From NCBI RefSeq assembly GCF_030433895.1, contig NZ_JARUXE010000008.1:82790-146789 (forward strand): a DNA stretch of 64,000 nucleotides. The letters run 5' to 3'. This document shows, in pieces, positions 26,030-38,548 of this stretch. How positions within the stretch are numbered: the stretch's first letter is position 1; the number at the start of each line of letters is the position of its first letter. The stretch comes from Arthrobacter sp. PsM3 (GTDB taxonomy: Bacteria > Actinomycetota > Actinomycetes > Actinomycetales > Micrococcaceae). Below the pieces are notes generated by a model. The model did no database searches. It was given only the letters and a program-made list of their open reading frames with translations, and was not told the DNA's origin. Made by a program: the position numbers and the translations under genes.

Positions 26030-26066
26030 CACCCCGCAGCGGATCTGCCTGCGGCAGTCCCCGCGC

Positions 26067-26106
26067 AAAGATGGTCCCCGGCATCCGTGCCGGGGACCAT
26101 CTTTTT
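26067..26106. terminator. Bidirectional terminator after cspA
   Basis: Perfect 17-bp stem AAAGATGGTCCCCGGCA with loop TCCG, followed by TT; total T-run is five. On the minus strand it ends the lipid-aminoacylation operon, whose last stop is at 26132. Confidence 0.92.
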
Positions 26107-26131
26107 GCCCTCGTACGCCCGTGGTACCGGA

Positions 26132-28684
26132 TCAGCGCACCAGTGTCCGGAGCAGCCGCGCACTTTGCCGCACCGACAGGCCCGGGAGATAGGCCTGGCT
26201 GAGCGCCCTGCCCATGGCGGGCAGCTGCAGCGGGTCCTGGTAATAGAGATACAGGGTCCGGTACTCGGGCTTGAAGCGGGACTTGAAGGTGGCGAGTGAG
26301 CGGAAACCGTAGACAGGCTCCAGCGCCTTGCCGACGACGTCCAGGATCCCTGCCAGAGCCTCGGATCCGGCCTCATCCCCGGCGCCTGCGGCCTGCGCGG
26401 TGTCTTTCGCCAGCGGCGATCCGGACAGGGAGATGACCTCCACGGAGGTCCGCAGCTCCTTCACGGCAGAGGCGATCAGGAATTCCATCACCCCCGGGAA
26501 GGAATCACCGCGCCTGCGCATAACATCCAGCGTCCAGCTCACGAGGCGCCCGTCCGCATACACCGGCAGCCAGCTGGTGACGCCCTGCACCTGCCCCTCG
26601 GCGTCCACCGCAAGGCAGCAGAGCACCTCCTCGTCCTGCAGTTCGTCGATGCCGCCGAGGGTGAAGCCCATTTCCGGAACGGATTTCTGGGCGGCCCATT
26701 CCTCCGAGACCTCGATCAGCTGGGCGCGCAGCGCGGGCGCGAAGTCGGCGTAGCGTCCCCACACCGCGTGCACCCCGGTCTTCTCGGCCCGGTTCAGGGC
26801 GGTGCGGACGTTCTGCCAGTCCTTGCCCTTGAACTCCAGTGAGCGCACAGCCAGCCGGGTTTCCTGGGCTACGGCGACCCGCCGGAAGCCGCGGCGCTCC
26901 AGCATTGGCCACAGCTCGTCGGTGCAGGAGTAGAAGCTCGGAATGAGGGCATGTTCGGCGCAGTACTGGATGAAGCCGGCTGCGGTCTCCTCGCGGAACG
27001 CCGCCGGGCCGAAGGGTCCGGCCAGCGTCAGCGCGACATTGCCGTGCTGCTGGTAGGCCACCCCGCCGTGGCCATCGGGGGCGAACCAGTACTTGTTGGG
27101 CTCCCACAGCGCCATCCAGGACAGGGAGTCGCCGCCCTGGCGGATCAGGCCGCGGGCCACCTCGCGGTCCTCGGCTCCGGCGTCGGTGCGGTGCAGCCGG
27201 CGTTGCAGGACCAGCCAGACGGCGGCCAGGGCAACCGACCAGAAGATAATCCCGGAGGTGGCGAAAAGGAAGGCCTCGACCGCGTTGCGGCCCTGGAAGA
27301 TGCGGCTGTAGATACCTGGGATGGGGAGCGGCAGGTACTGGCGGGAGAGTTCGGCAGCCAGGCCCAGCAGCCCGCCGTCGCGGTCCATGCCGCCGGCGGC
27401 GAACCAGACTCCGGTGTAGCACGAGGCCAGCACGAGCCAGGTGCCGCCGACGGCGGCGGCGAGGGCCCGGCGGGCCCGGGGACTCGTTTCGACCCGGAAC
27501 TGCCGGTGGTTGGCCGCGAGCAGCACCACCAGCACGAGCGGAACCACCACGAGGGGCAGCACGTGGACGAAACCTGATCCCATCACCCCGGTACGGGGCC
27601 GGTTGGGGTACTGCGGAATCCTGGCGATCAGGGACAGGTAGACGGCGGCCATGGCCGTCACGGCGAGCTGGAGCGTGATCGCGATCCGGAGGGCGAGGCG
27701 TCGGCCGTGCCGCATGCCGTCCGCGCAGATCAGCAGCAGCACCACCGGGACGACCGCCAGCGCGAGACCCAGAGGACCCGCAAAACCGGCGCGGCCGGCC
27801 TCGAGGCAGGTGACGTCGATGCTGCCGCCGCAGATCTGTTCCAGCTGGTTCAGCGTGGGCAGCGGGTTCAGGACGACATCCCGCAGCAGGGCCAGCGGCC
27901 CGGTGGGGGTCCGGACCGTGGCCGTCAGAATGGGGCCGACGGCGAAGATCGCCACGGTGAGCGCGAGCAGGTTGCGGGTCTCGCGCCCGGTGGAGCGGTG
28001 GCGGTGCAGGGTGCCCTTGTCGCCCTGGATCCACCACCCGGCCGACAGCCCGGCCAGTGCCCCCGCGAACCCGACGACGGTCTCCGGGTGCCCCACGTAC
28101 AGCACGAGCATCAGCGAAATGGAGACCACGGCGGTCCGCAGCCGCCGCTGCCACAGCGTGGGGAGCAGCCCGCTGGACGCCAGCGAGACGGCGAGGACCG
28201 CGGCGTAAGGGCCCATCAGCCGCGCGTCCACCATCCGGCTCAGCCAGCCGTCGTCGACGTAGCGGGCAAGCTGCGTCAGCAGCAGGAACAGCGTGACCGC
28301 GGCGAACTGGGCGACGAAGTAGAACACGGCCGTGCGCCGCGTGCCCAGCTTCCGTTCGGCGAAGCCCAGCAGGACCAGGATCATCAGCGCGGCCGCGGCG
28401 TAAGCCAGCAGGTTCGTGGCAAAGAACATCGAGGTGAACAGCGACCACCACCGCCCGGACTTCAGGTCCGGGGCGCCGACGGACGCCACGTCCAGCAGGG
28501 ATTCCGGTGGCCCGGCAAGGAAACTTCCGGTGGCCGCACCGGTGATCAGGAAGGCCGCGAGGACCGCCAGGGTGAAGGGGATGGCGCGCAGATGGCCCAG
28601 TGACTGCCGCAGGCCTTCACGGCCCAGGCCCCGGAGGGAGGCAAGTCCCGTCCCCGGCTGCCGTGCCGTTGCTGCCGGGCTCAC
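26132..28684 (-). CDS. Rhomboid-like membrane domain fused to DUF2156 aminoacyl-lipid synthase (MprF type)
   Basis: An 850-residue protein. The C-terminal third (about 520-830) is the GNAT-like DUF2156 domain of MprF, which transfers an amino acid from aminoacyl-tRNA to a membrane lipid; MALWEPNKYWF, GFIQYCAEHALIPSFYS, YGFRSLATFKSRFKPEYRTLYLYY are family stretches. The N-terminal 220 residues look like a rhomboid core: GRWWSLFTSMFFATNLLAY, then a GPYAAVLAV helix and VGFAGALAGLSAGWW. The rhomboid Ser and His are not present. At least six more membrane helices fill 230-500. GTG start overlaps the esterase stop (GTGA). Amino acid and lipid acceptor unknown. Confidence 0.8.
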   Translation of the reverse strand: MSPAATARQPGTGLASLRGLGREGLRQSLGHLRAIPFTLAVLAAFLITGAATGSFLAGPPESLLDVASVGAPDLKSGRWWSLFTSMFFATNLLAYAAAALMILVLLGFAERKLGTRRTAVFYFVAQFAAVTLFLLLTQLARYVDDGWLSRMVDARLMGPYAAVLAVSLASSGLLPTLWQRRLRTAVVSISLMLVLYVGHPETVVGFAGALAGLSAGWWIQGDKGTLHRHRSTGRETRNLLALTVAIFAVGPILTATVRTPTGPLALLRDVVLNPLPTLNQLEQICGGSIDVTCLEAGRAGFAGPLGLALAVVPVVLLLICADGMRHGRRLALRIAITLQLAVTAMAAVYLSLIARIPQYPNRPRTGVMGSGFVHVLPLVVVPLVLVVLLAANHRQFRVETSPRARRALAAAVGGTWLVLASCYTGVWFAAGGMDRDGGLLGLAAELSRQYLPLPIPGIYSRIFQGRNAVEAFLFATSGIIFWSVALAAVWLVLQRRLHRTDAGAEDREVARGLIRQGGDSLSWMALWEPNKYWFAPDGHGGVAYQQHGNVALTLAGPFGPAAFREETAAGFIQYCAEHALIPSFYSCTDELWPMLERRGFRRVAVAQETRLAVRSLEFKGKDWQNVRTALNRAEKTGVHAVWGRYADFAPALRAQLIEVSEEWAAQKSVPEMGFTLGGIDELQDEEVLCCLAVDAEGQVQGVTSWLPVYADGRLVSWTLDVMRRRGDSFPGVMEFLIASAVKELRTSVEVISLSGSPLAKDTAQAAGAGDEAGSEALAGILDVVGKALEPVYGFRSLATFKSRFKPEYRTLYLYYQDPLQLPAMGRALSQAYLPGLSVRQSARLLRTLVR

Positions 28685-30063
28685 TGGGTAATCCCCCAGC
28701 GGGATGCCAGGAAGTCGAGCCCGGCGGGCAGCCCCTTGGACCCGGTCTCCCAGGAGTGCCCGGCATCGGGGATCCGGCGGGCCTCCACGGAGAATCCGGC
28801 AGCGCGGGCAGCCTCCGACAAGAGATTCATATAACCAATGAACTCAGGGTCCCGCTCGCCGGCACCAAAATAGATGCCATGCCCTTCATAGCGGCGCTCC
28901 TGCATGAGCCGCAGCGGTGTCTGGCGGTCGAAGGCTTCGGTGTCGCCGGCGAAGGCGGCAGCGATGGTCTTCTCCCGCTCCTTGGCGAGGGCCGGTTCCT
29001 TCTCGCTAGAGAAGGCCAGCGCGGAGCTGTAGATGTCGGGATGCCGGGTCACCATCTGCATCGCGCAGGTCGCGCCGAAGGAGAAACCCCCGGCCGCCCA
29101 CTTCGAGGGGTCCGGATCCACGTCCAGCGTCCGGTTGATCCAGGCCGGCACGTCCACAGCGAGGAAGGTGTCCGCCCGCGCGATCCTGCTGTCCATGCAG
29201 AGGGTGTTGCCCGAGGCGGAGCCGTTCGGGTCAACAACCACCACCACCGGGGCCACGCCGTGGTGCGCTGCCGCAAACTGGTCCATCCGGGCCCGCAGCG
29301 CCCCGCCGGTGAGCCAGTCCGCCGGACCGCCCGGCTGGCCCGAGAAGAGGACCAATACAGGCAAGGCAGGCCGGGGCGTGGCCCGGTAGGCCGGCGGAAG
29401 ATAGATGTAGGCCTCCCGGCTTTGGAACCCCGAGCTGGTACCGGGGATTACGGCGCGCCGCAGCACACCGCTGGCGGGCAGATCGGCCGGCGGCTTCCAG
29501 CCCGCCAGGCCGGGGCCGGCGGGGGCTCCGGGAGTACTTTTCAGCGCATCTTCCAGCGGCTGGATCCGCGCCACGGCGGTGCCCATCAGGTCGCTCACCG
29601 TGTGGTTGAGGCCAAAGTAGCCGTTGATCTGGACGGCGGAGAACAGCAGGACGCCAAGCAGTGCACCCGTCGCCGCTGCAATCCTCCGGGCGGGCCGCCG
29701 GCTGCCCTCGGGTGCGGGGGTCCGGGCGCCCGTGCGGCGCCAGCTGACCCACAGGACCGTGATCCAGAGCAGCAGAGCCGTGACCGCGGGAAGGGACCAG
29801 GCAAGAACCTCACGCGGCAGCTCCCCCGGGAAGACGGAAAGGGCATACACCAGCAGCCAGTGGGCGGCGGCCAACAGTGCGGCGGCGCAGAAGATGGCGG
29901 CGGCGGGGGCAAGCAGGGACTGGAGCCAGCGGGGACCCGGCGGCTGGCTGGTGCGGCGTTGTCCGCCCCGCCAGAGAAGGTAGCCCATTCCCGCCGCTCC
30001 GGCGGCCCAGGCAATCCACAGGACCGGGCCGTCGACGAGCCGCAGGTCTTCGATGAAGTCCAC
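28681..30063 (-). CDS. Membrane-anchored esterase (alpha/beta-hydrolase), partner of the MprF-type gene
   Basis: A 460-residue protein. Four N-terminal membrane helices (about 12-30, 49-75, 85-107, 127-150) carry an extracytoplasmic esterase domain related to the esterase D/mycolyltransferase fold: AYIYLPPAYRA, VLVLFSGQPG, VVVVDPNGSASGNT, the elbow AAGGFSFGATCAM with Ser328, and AGHSWETGS with the catalytic His. It is co-translated with the MprF-type gene through GTGA. Aminoacyl-lipid hydrolases such as AhyD and PA0919 are linked to such synthases, so deacylation of aminoacyl lipid is a reasonable guess. The GTG start at 30063 lies five bases after the DUF2550 stop. Confidence 0.78.
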   Translation of the reverse strand: MDFIEDLRLVDGPVLWIAWAAGAAGMGYLLWRGGQRRTSQPPGPRWLQSLLAPAAAIFCAAALLAAAHWLLVYALSVFPGELPREVLAWSLPAVTALLLWITVLWVSWRRTGARTPAPEGSRRPARRIAAATGALLGVLLFSAVQINGYFGLNHTVSDLMGTAVARIQPLEDALKSTPGAPAGPGLAGWKPPADLPASGVLRRAVIPGTSSGFQSREAYIYLPPAYRATPRPALPVLVLFSGQPGGPADWLTGGALRARMDQFAAAHHGVAPVVVVVDPNGSASGNTLCMDSRIARADTFLAVDVPAWINRTLDVDPDPSKWAAGGFSFGATCAMQMVTRHPDIYSSALAFSSEKEPALAKEREKTIAAAFAGDTEAFDRQTPLRLMQERRYEGHGIYFGAGERDPEFIGYMNLLSEAARAAGFSVEARRIPDAGHSWETGSKGLPAGLDFLASRWGITQ

Positions 30064-30068
30064 CGGGG

Positions 30069-30500
30069 CTAGCGCCAGGTGCCGACGCCAATGACCGGCC
30101 CGGCCTCAAGCCAGGACGACAGCCCCGTGTAGGCGTCAAACCGCATGGCGAGCAGGACGCCCTGCCCTTCGTACCGGAGTTCGACAATCACGGCGTCGGG
30201 CTGGATCTTGACGAGCTCGGATTCAGTGGGCTTGCGCCGGCCGACAAGCTCGAGCGAGCTCCGGCGAAAGGTGTGCTTCGGCCTCATGCTCAGGGAGGCG
30301 AGCCGGAACCACTCGAGGTCGTTGTCCTGATAACGACAAACCCCCATCTGCCAGCTGTTTCCAGCCGTGCAAATGGAGGCGTCCACCGTGCCCAGGGCGC
30401 GCCGCAGATTGAAGCGGCGCACCCCGGAAATGCACAGTGCCAATACCAGCAACGCAAAGATCGTTGCCAGGACGATGAACGGAAAAACTGTATCGTTCAT
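30069..30500 (-). CDS. DUF2550 family membrane protein downstream of atpC
   Basis: A 143-residue protein with one N-terminal membrane helix (VFPFIVLATIFALLVLALCI) and a cytoplasmic domain: RRFNLRRALGTVDASIC, WQMGVCRYQDNDLEWFRL and SLRPKHTFRR-type motif (SMRPKHTFRRSSLE). It occupies the place of Rv1312 after atpC in M. tuberculosis. The ATG at 30500 is ten bases after the atpC stop, so it is probably the last gene of the ATP synthase transcript and also runs into the esterase gene. Function unknown. Confidence 0.85.
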   Translation of the reverse strand: MNDTVFPFIVLATIFALLVLALCISGVRRFNLRRALGTVDASICTAGNSWQMGVCRYQDNDLEWFRLASLSMRPKHTFRRSSLELVGRRKPTESELVKIQPDAVIVELRYEGQGVLLAMRFDAYTGLSSWLEAGPVIGVGTWR

Positions 30501-30510
30501 CAAGGTCGTG

Positions 30511-30795
30511 CTAGCGGATCCCCGCAGTAGCTGCGTCGCCCATTTGGGCGTTGTCAGCGACAATGACGACCCGGTTGTTGTCGACGGAGAAGAAGCCGCC
30601 GTCGACAACTACGGCAATGCGGTCACCGGAGACCGGCTGGATTGCCAGCTCGCCTTCGGCCAGAATCGCCAGCAGGGGCGAGTGGCCGGGCAGGATTCCG
30701 ATTTCACCATCGCTGGTGCGGGCCTTGACCATTGTGGCCGCTCCGGACCACACGAAGTGGTCCGCTGCGACAATCTCAACCTCAAGCTCAGCCAT
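30511..30795 (-). CDS. atpC: F1Fo ATP synthase subunit epsilon
   Basis: Central-stalk subunit that regulates hydrolysis. The protein has 94 residues, so only the N-terminal beta-sandwich is present (ELEVEIVAADHFVWSG, GEIGILPGHSPLLAIL, VDGGFFSVDNNRVVIVAD). The C-terminal helical hairpin used for inhibition in E. coli is almost absent, which is usual for this group. The start is one base after the atpD stop. Confidence 0.96.
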   Translation of the reverse strand: MAELEVEIVAADHFVWSGAATMVKARTSDGEIGILPGHSPLLAILAEGELAIQPVSGDRIAVVVDGGFFSVDNNRVVIVADNAQMGDAATAGIR

Positions 30796-30796
30796 A

Positions 30797-32284
<1,488 letters not shown>

Positions 32285-32331
32285 TTAAGTTTACTTTGGT
32301 GCAGGTACCGCAGGATCCAAGCTCGGGGAGG

Positions 32332-33225
32332 CTAGGACGCGTTCAACGCGTCGGCACCGGCCACGATTTCGGAAAGCTCCTGCGTAATTTCAGCCTGGCG
32401 GGCAGTGTTGCGCAGACGCGTGAACTTCTTGATGAGGTCCGTGGCATTGTCACCGGCGGACTTCATTGCCCGCTGGCGGGCAGCAAGCTCCGAAGCCGCT
32501 GCCTGCAGCATTGCGGCGAAGATACGTGATTCGATGTAGCGCGGCAGCAGAGCATCAAGAACCTGCTCCGTTTCCGGCTCGAATTCGTAGAGCGGGAGGA
32601 GGTCCGTTTCGGACGCCGCCTGCTCTTCGACAACCTCCAGCGGGAGAAGACGGACAACCGTCGGCTCCTGCGTGACCATGGACTTGAAGCGTGTGTAGAC
32701 GACATGGATCTCGTCAACGCCGCCCTCTGCGTAGTCCGTCGCAAAGTCAGCCAGCAATGCCTCGCCGATTTCCTGTGCGGTGGCAAACTCCGGCGCATCC
32801 GTGCCGCCGGTCCAGACCCGCCCGTAGGGACGGTTCCGGAAGTCGAAGTATGCCTGCGCCTTGCGGCCGACCAGGTAAAACTTGACTTCCTTGCCCTCCT
32901 CGACGAGCAGCTCGTTGAGGCCTTCCGCCTGCTTGAGCACGCTCGCGGAGTACGAACCTGCGAGGCCACGGTCCGAGGTGATTACCAGGACGGCGGCCCG
33001 GCGGATCTGCTCCGGCTCGGTGGTCAGCGGGTGGTCGATTTCGCTCTGGCTTGCGACAGCAGAAACGGCACGCGTGATGGCGTTTGCGTAAGGCAGTGAA
33101 GCTGCTACGCGTGCTCGGGCCTTGCCGATGCGCGAGGTAGCGATCAGTTCCATCGCCTTGAAGATCTTGCGCATCGACGTCGTCGAGCTGATCTTCTGGC
33201 GGTAGACCCGGATCTGGGCTCCCAT
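32332..33225 (-). CDS. atpG: F1Fo ATP synthase subunit gamma
   Basis: Rotor shaft, 297 residues. [20 protein letters not shown] at the N-terminus and [25 protein letters not shown] near the C-terminus form the coiled-coil axle; [18 protein letters not shown] is the conserved centre. An internal segment near residue 210 ([21 protein letters not shown]) is an actinobacterial feature. AAAGGA precedes the ATG. Confidence 0.97.
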   Translation of the reverse strand: MGAQIRVYRQKISSTTSMRKIFKAMELIATSRIGKARARVAASLPYANAITRAVSAVASQSEIDHPLTTEPEQIRRAAVLVITSDRGLAGSYSASVLKQAEGLNELLVEEGKEVKFYLVGRKAQAYFDFRNRPYGRVWTGGTDAPEFATAQEIGEALLADFATDYAEGGVDEIHVVYTRFKSMVTQEPTVVRLLPLEVVEEQAASETDLLPLYEFEPETEQVLDALLPRYIESRIFAAMLQAAASELAARQRAMKSAGDNATDLIKKFTRLRNTARQAEITQELSEIVAGADALNAS

Positions 33226-33300
33226 ACTTATCCTTTCCTAAGATCCCGGTGGCCGGGACTGCCGGAACCTTGTGGGTCCCGGCTGTCCCTGCCAGCGAAA

Positions 33301-34938
<1,638 letters not shown>

Positions 34939-35025
34939 CTGCAGTCCCTGCTCTCCTGTTTTCGTGATCATCGTTGCTCACGATGACCGGGGTTTCGTTT
35001 CGTTAAGTTGTGCTTGTCCGGCTAG

Positions 35026-35849
35026 CTAAGCAAGCTGACGGTGAAGCTGGCCCAGGCGGGCGAGGACCGAAGCGTCTACCACTTCGTCACCGACCTGGAT
35101 CCGGATGCCACCAATCAGCGCCGGGTCAACGTTCATGTTGATCTTGAGCTCGCGCCCGTAGAGGGCATTGAGCCCCGCCTGCAGACGGCTGGTCTGGGTC
35201 TCCGTCAATGCACGGGTGACGCTGACCGTTGCAATCCAGCGCTGCTGGCGCTTGGCCGCAAGCTCGGCGAAACGACGGACGAGTTTGGTCACCTTGAGGC
35301 CACGTGGCTGCGATACCGCCTGTCCGATGAGGACCTTCGCCTCCTCGCTTGCACTGGGTACAAGCCGTTCAGCGAGGACAACCTTGGCAGCCGGGCTCGC
35401 CTGCGGTTCAGACACGGCACGCTGTACCTCGTGGTTGGATTCGACGACCTGGTTGAAGGAGAACAGGTCGTTCTCCAGCGCTTCCAGACCGCTGATCCCT
35501 GAGGCAGAGACGGCAGACTTGTTTTCAGCAACGGCGATTACCACCGAAGCGGCAAGAGTCTCGAGGGCATCGCCGATATCCCGAGCCGATGCCCAGCGTG
35601 AGCCGGCCAGTCCGCTCGTGATTTCCACAGCATCAGCGGAGACTTTACCGCCGAAGAGCTGCTTGATAAGCGCCGACTTTTCGTCACCGCTGCGGGACGG
35701 ATCGGTCAGGGCGCGGCGCAAGCCGGCCGAACTGTCCACTGTTCCCAGGATTCCGAAGAGTTCCTTGGCCAACTGCAGCGAGGCAAAAGGAAGCTTGGCT
35801 TCCAGCGCCACCAGGGCCGCGGTCAGCGATTCGCTCGATACACCTGCCA

Positions 35850-35850
<1 letters not shown>
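35026..35850 (-). CDS. atpH: F1Fo ATP synthase subunit delta (long actinobacterial form)
   Basis: Stator subunit, 274 residues, about 90 more than E. coli delta. The C-terminal part has the family signature VTKLVRRFAELAAKRQQRWIATVSVTRAL... and IGGIRIQVGDEVVDASV. The extra N-terminal portion is helical. In mycobacteria delta is fused to a b-like domain; here atpF is a separate gene whose stop overlaps this ATG by one base (TAATG). Confident by position and motif. Confidence 0.96.
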
Positions 35851-36401
<551 letters not shown>

Positions 36402-36451
36402 TCACCCGTCCTTATCTACTTGGTTCTGGATGTTCGCTGGGTTCTGAAGGT

Positions 36452-36670
36452 TTACTTGAGAACGAACGCGAAGACCAGGCCGAGGATGGCGAGGGCTTCA
36501 GTCAGTGCAAGGCCGAGGAATGCGATCGGCTGCAGAACGCGCTGGGCTTCCGGCTGGCGTGCGACGCCGTTGATGTAAGCAGCGAACACGAGACCCACAC
36601 CGATACCACCGCCGATGGCCGAGAGGCCATATCCGATGAGGTTGAGGGAGCCGTTGATGGAGCCTTCCAT
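36452..36670 (-). CDS. atpE: F1Fo ATP synthase subunit c
   Basis: Proton-carrying ring subunit, 72 residues in a two-helix hairpin. The polar loop is RQPEAQR and the proton-binding Glu lies in [25 protein letters not shown] precedes the ATG at 36670 at good spacing, better than the ATG five codons upstream. H+ rather than Na+ coupling is expected from the binding-site context. Confidence 0.97.
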   Translation of the reverse strand: MEGSINGSLNLIGYGLSAIGGGIGVGLVFAAYINGVARQPEAQRVLQPIAFLGLALTEALAILGLVFAFVLK

Positions 36671-36750
36671 TTTTCTTCCTTTCAAGATGCCACCCGTGTG
36701 GCAGGTTGTTTGGGTTGCTTCATCCCCCGGAGGGGAAGTTTGTGGGTGCC

Positions 36751-37551
36751 TTAGTGGCTGTCGGCGTGCAGTGCGCCTTCGATGTAGATCGCGGTCAGCA
36801 GCGTGAACACGTACGCCTGCAGGACCATGATCAATGCCTCAAGCATGTACATGGCGACCGCGCCGCCGAGGACGAGGACCGAGGCGCCCTTCAGCAGGAC
36901 GTTCTCCTGCATGACGAGGAACTCGATTCCGGAACCGGCAATCATCACGATGAGGTGGCCGGCCAGCATGGTCGCGAACAAACGCAGACTGTGCGTGACC
37001 GGGCGGACCAGGAAGTTGGAGATGATCTCGATCGGAATCACGATCGGAAGAATGTAGCCCGGGACTCCGGACGGCACGGTGGCCAGCTTGAAGTAGCGCA
37101 GGCCGTTCTTCTTGACGCCGATGGCGATCCACGTGAAATACACGATCGCGGCCATCACGTAGGCGCCGCCGACATGCGAGAAGGTGGGGAGCTGGATCAC
37201 CGGAATGGCGCCGTAGATGTTGTTCACCAGGATGAAGAAAAACAGGCTGAACAGCAGCGGGACGTACTTCATAAAGTCTTTGCCGCCGATGATGTCCTTG
37301 CCGATGCCGTTGCGGACGAAGCCGTAGGCGGCTTCACCTGCAAACTGGAGCCTGCCGGGGACGAGCTGACCCTTGCGGGCAGCCATCAGAAAGAATGCGG
37401 CGATAATAACGACCGAAAGGATCACAAGCAGCATCTGCTTGGAGAATCCGTCGGCCGCCCCCCACGGCAGGATTGCCGGCAGGTGGATTTCTTCAATTCC
37501 AGGAGGCGTAAAAGTTCCTGAATCTTGGGCCGGGAGCGCAAGCGCGATCAA
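36751..37551 (-). CDS. atpB: F1Fo ATP synthase subunit a (TTG start)
   Basis: Stator proton channel, 266 residues with five or six membrane helices. [21 protein letters not shown] contains the essential Arg, and the C-terminal [22 protein letters not shown] carries conserved Glu/Gln. The codon at 37551 is TTG, with GAGGAAA at correct spacing upstream; the open frame has no better start nearby. A TTG start on a major operon gene is unusual here. Confidence 0.95.
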   Translation of the reverse strand: MIALALPAQDSGTFTPPGIEEIHLPAILPWGAADGFSKQMLLVILSVVIIAAFFLMAARKGQLVPGRLQFAGEAAYGFVRNGIGKDIIGGKDFMKYVPLLFSLFFFILVNNIYGAIPVIQLPTFSHVGGAYVMAAIVYFTWIAIGVKKNGLRYFKLATVPSGVPGYILPIVIPIEIISNFLVRPVTHSLRLFATMLAGHLIVMIAGSGIEFLVMQENVLLKGASVLVLGGAVAMYMLEALIMVLQAYVFTLLTAIYIEGALHADSH

Positions 37552-37642
37552 CGCGTTTCCTCTCTGCAGTGTCCATCATTGGGCGTTGGGCGGGGAGCGG
37601 CGACATTGCTGTCAGCCATTCCCCCTGTGAAATTTTTTGGCA

Positions 37643-37972
37643 TTACTGTTTCGCGTCCTGGGACGGGCCACCTGCAGCGCCGTCTTCACCAGTCGAATTT
37701 CGGAGGCTGGTGAGGCCGTGCACATGAGAAAGATAGAACCCTCCCGCGGCTCCAAGCAGAGCGCCTGCGAGCACAATCCAGCGGGTTCCCCACAGATTAT
37801 CCAGACCCCACCCTATCAAACTCCAGACCATGATTCCGCCAACAATGTAGCTGAAGACGGCGATTCCGGCGTTGTATCCGCCGTCGCGTCCGTTGTCCGA
37901 AACACCGGGGGCGCCGGCGGTGGTTTTGGGCGTGCCGGGCTTCTTCTGGTGTCGTTCTTTGCGGCTAAACAT
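37643..37972 (-). CDS. AtpZ/AtpI-type membrane protein of the ATP synthase operon
   Basis: A 109-residue protein with two membrane helices (GIAVFSYIVGGIMVWSLIGW and WIVLAGALLGAAGGFYLSHV). The first helix with GGxMxWSLIGWGLD is typical of AtpZ-like proteins that assist ATP synthase assembly or carry Mg2+. The basic N-terminus (RKERHQKKPGTPKT) is cytoplasmic. ATG overlaps the end of the atpI-like gene by eight bases. Confidence 0.85.
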   Translation of the reverse strand: MFSRKERHQKKPGTPKTTAGAPGVSDNGRDGGYNAGIAVFSYIVGGIMVWSLIGWGLDNLWGTRWIVLAGALLGAAGGFYLSHVHGLTSLRNSTGEDGAAGGPSQDAKQ

Positions 37973-38450
37973 CGGTGCCGCCTTCCGGGGTCTCGGGGTC
38001 GTTGTAGAGCTGGAGCCGCGCCTTGCTGAAACCGTAAATCTCGGCGGCCTGCCACAACACCACAGTCACGACGGCGCCGGCCAGGAACCAGCTCCCGTTC
38101 AGCCAGTCGGGACTGCCGATGGCGAACAGCACCACGGCAAAGCCGACGACCTTGATGAAATATGTCGCCGCAAACAGGCCGATGGCCCCGGAAGAGTGGT
38201 TGCGTCCGCCGAAGTGGCCGACCAGCAGGCTGATCGCGAAAAAGGCGATGACCAGCGCCCCGCCGAAGAGGGACGAGAGCGCGGCCGCCACGCCGTCGAG
38301 CAGGAGCGCGGCCAGGCTGGTGACCAGCAGGGCGCCGCCGCCAACAGCCGAGCTGATGGCCAGCAGGCGCAGCCACAACGATTTTGTGGGACCCGAGACA
38401 CCAATTTCTCCGGCGCCGGACGTTCGTCCGGGTTCGGCGTTGGAGGTCAT
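37965..38450 (-). CDS. atpI: ATP synthase subunit I-like membrane protein
   Basis: A 161-residue protein with four membrane helices (about 27-50, 58-77, 88-108, 118-135). YFIKVVGFAVVLFAIG is like the conserved AtpI stretch. It is the first gene of the ATP synthase operon, in the Rv1303 position. AtpI helps assemble the c-ring in other bacteria; that role is transferred by family and location. Confidence 0.82.
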   Translation of the reverse strand: MTSNAEPGRTSGAGEIGVSGPTKSLWLRLLAISSAVGGGALLVTSLAALLLDGVAAALSSLFGGALVIAFFAISLLVGHFGGRNHSSGAIGLFAATYFIKVVGFAVVLFAIGSPDWLNGSWFLAGAVVTVVLWQAAEIYGFSKARLQLYNDPETPEGGTDV

Positions 38451-38510
38451 CAGATCCCAATCGTCGAGGGTTTGCTGGTCAGAGTGGCCCAGGCGAAGGA
38501 CCGCACCTGA

Positions 38511-38516
38511 ATTCTA
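38511..38516 (-). promoter_or_regulatory. -10 hexamer of the ATP synthase operon
   Basis: TAGAAT on the minus strand, preceded by TTG, about 60 bases before the atpI ATG. The region just upstream (38517-38540) is AT-rich. The -35 is weak (TTTCCG, 18-base spacing). It lies only 33 bases below the stop of the wecA-type gene. Confidence 0.5.
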
Positions 38517-38548
38517 CAATAGATAGAAATTATTCGGAAAAGCCCGCG

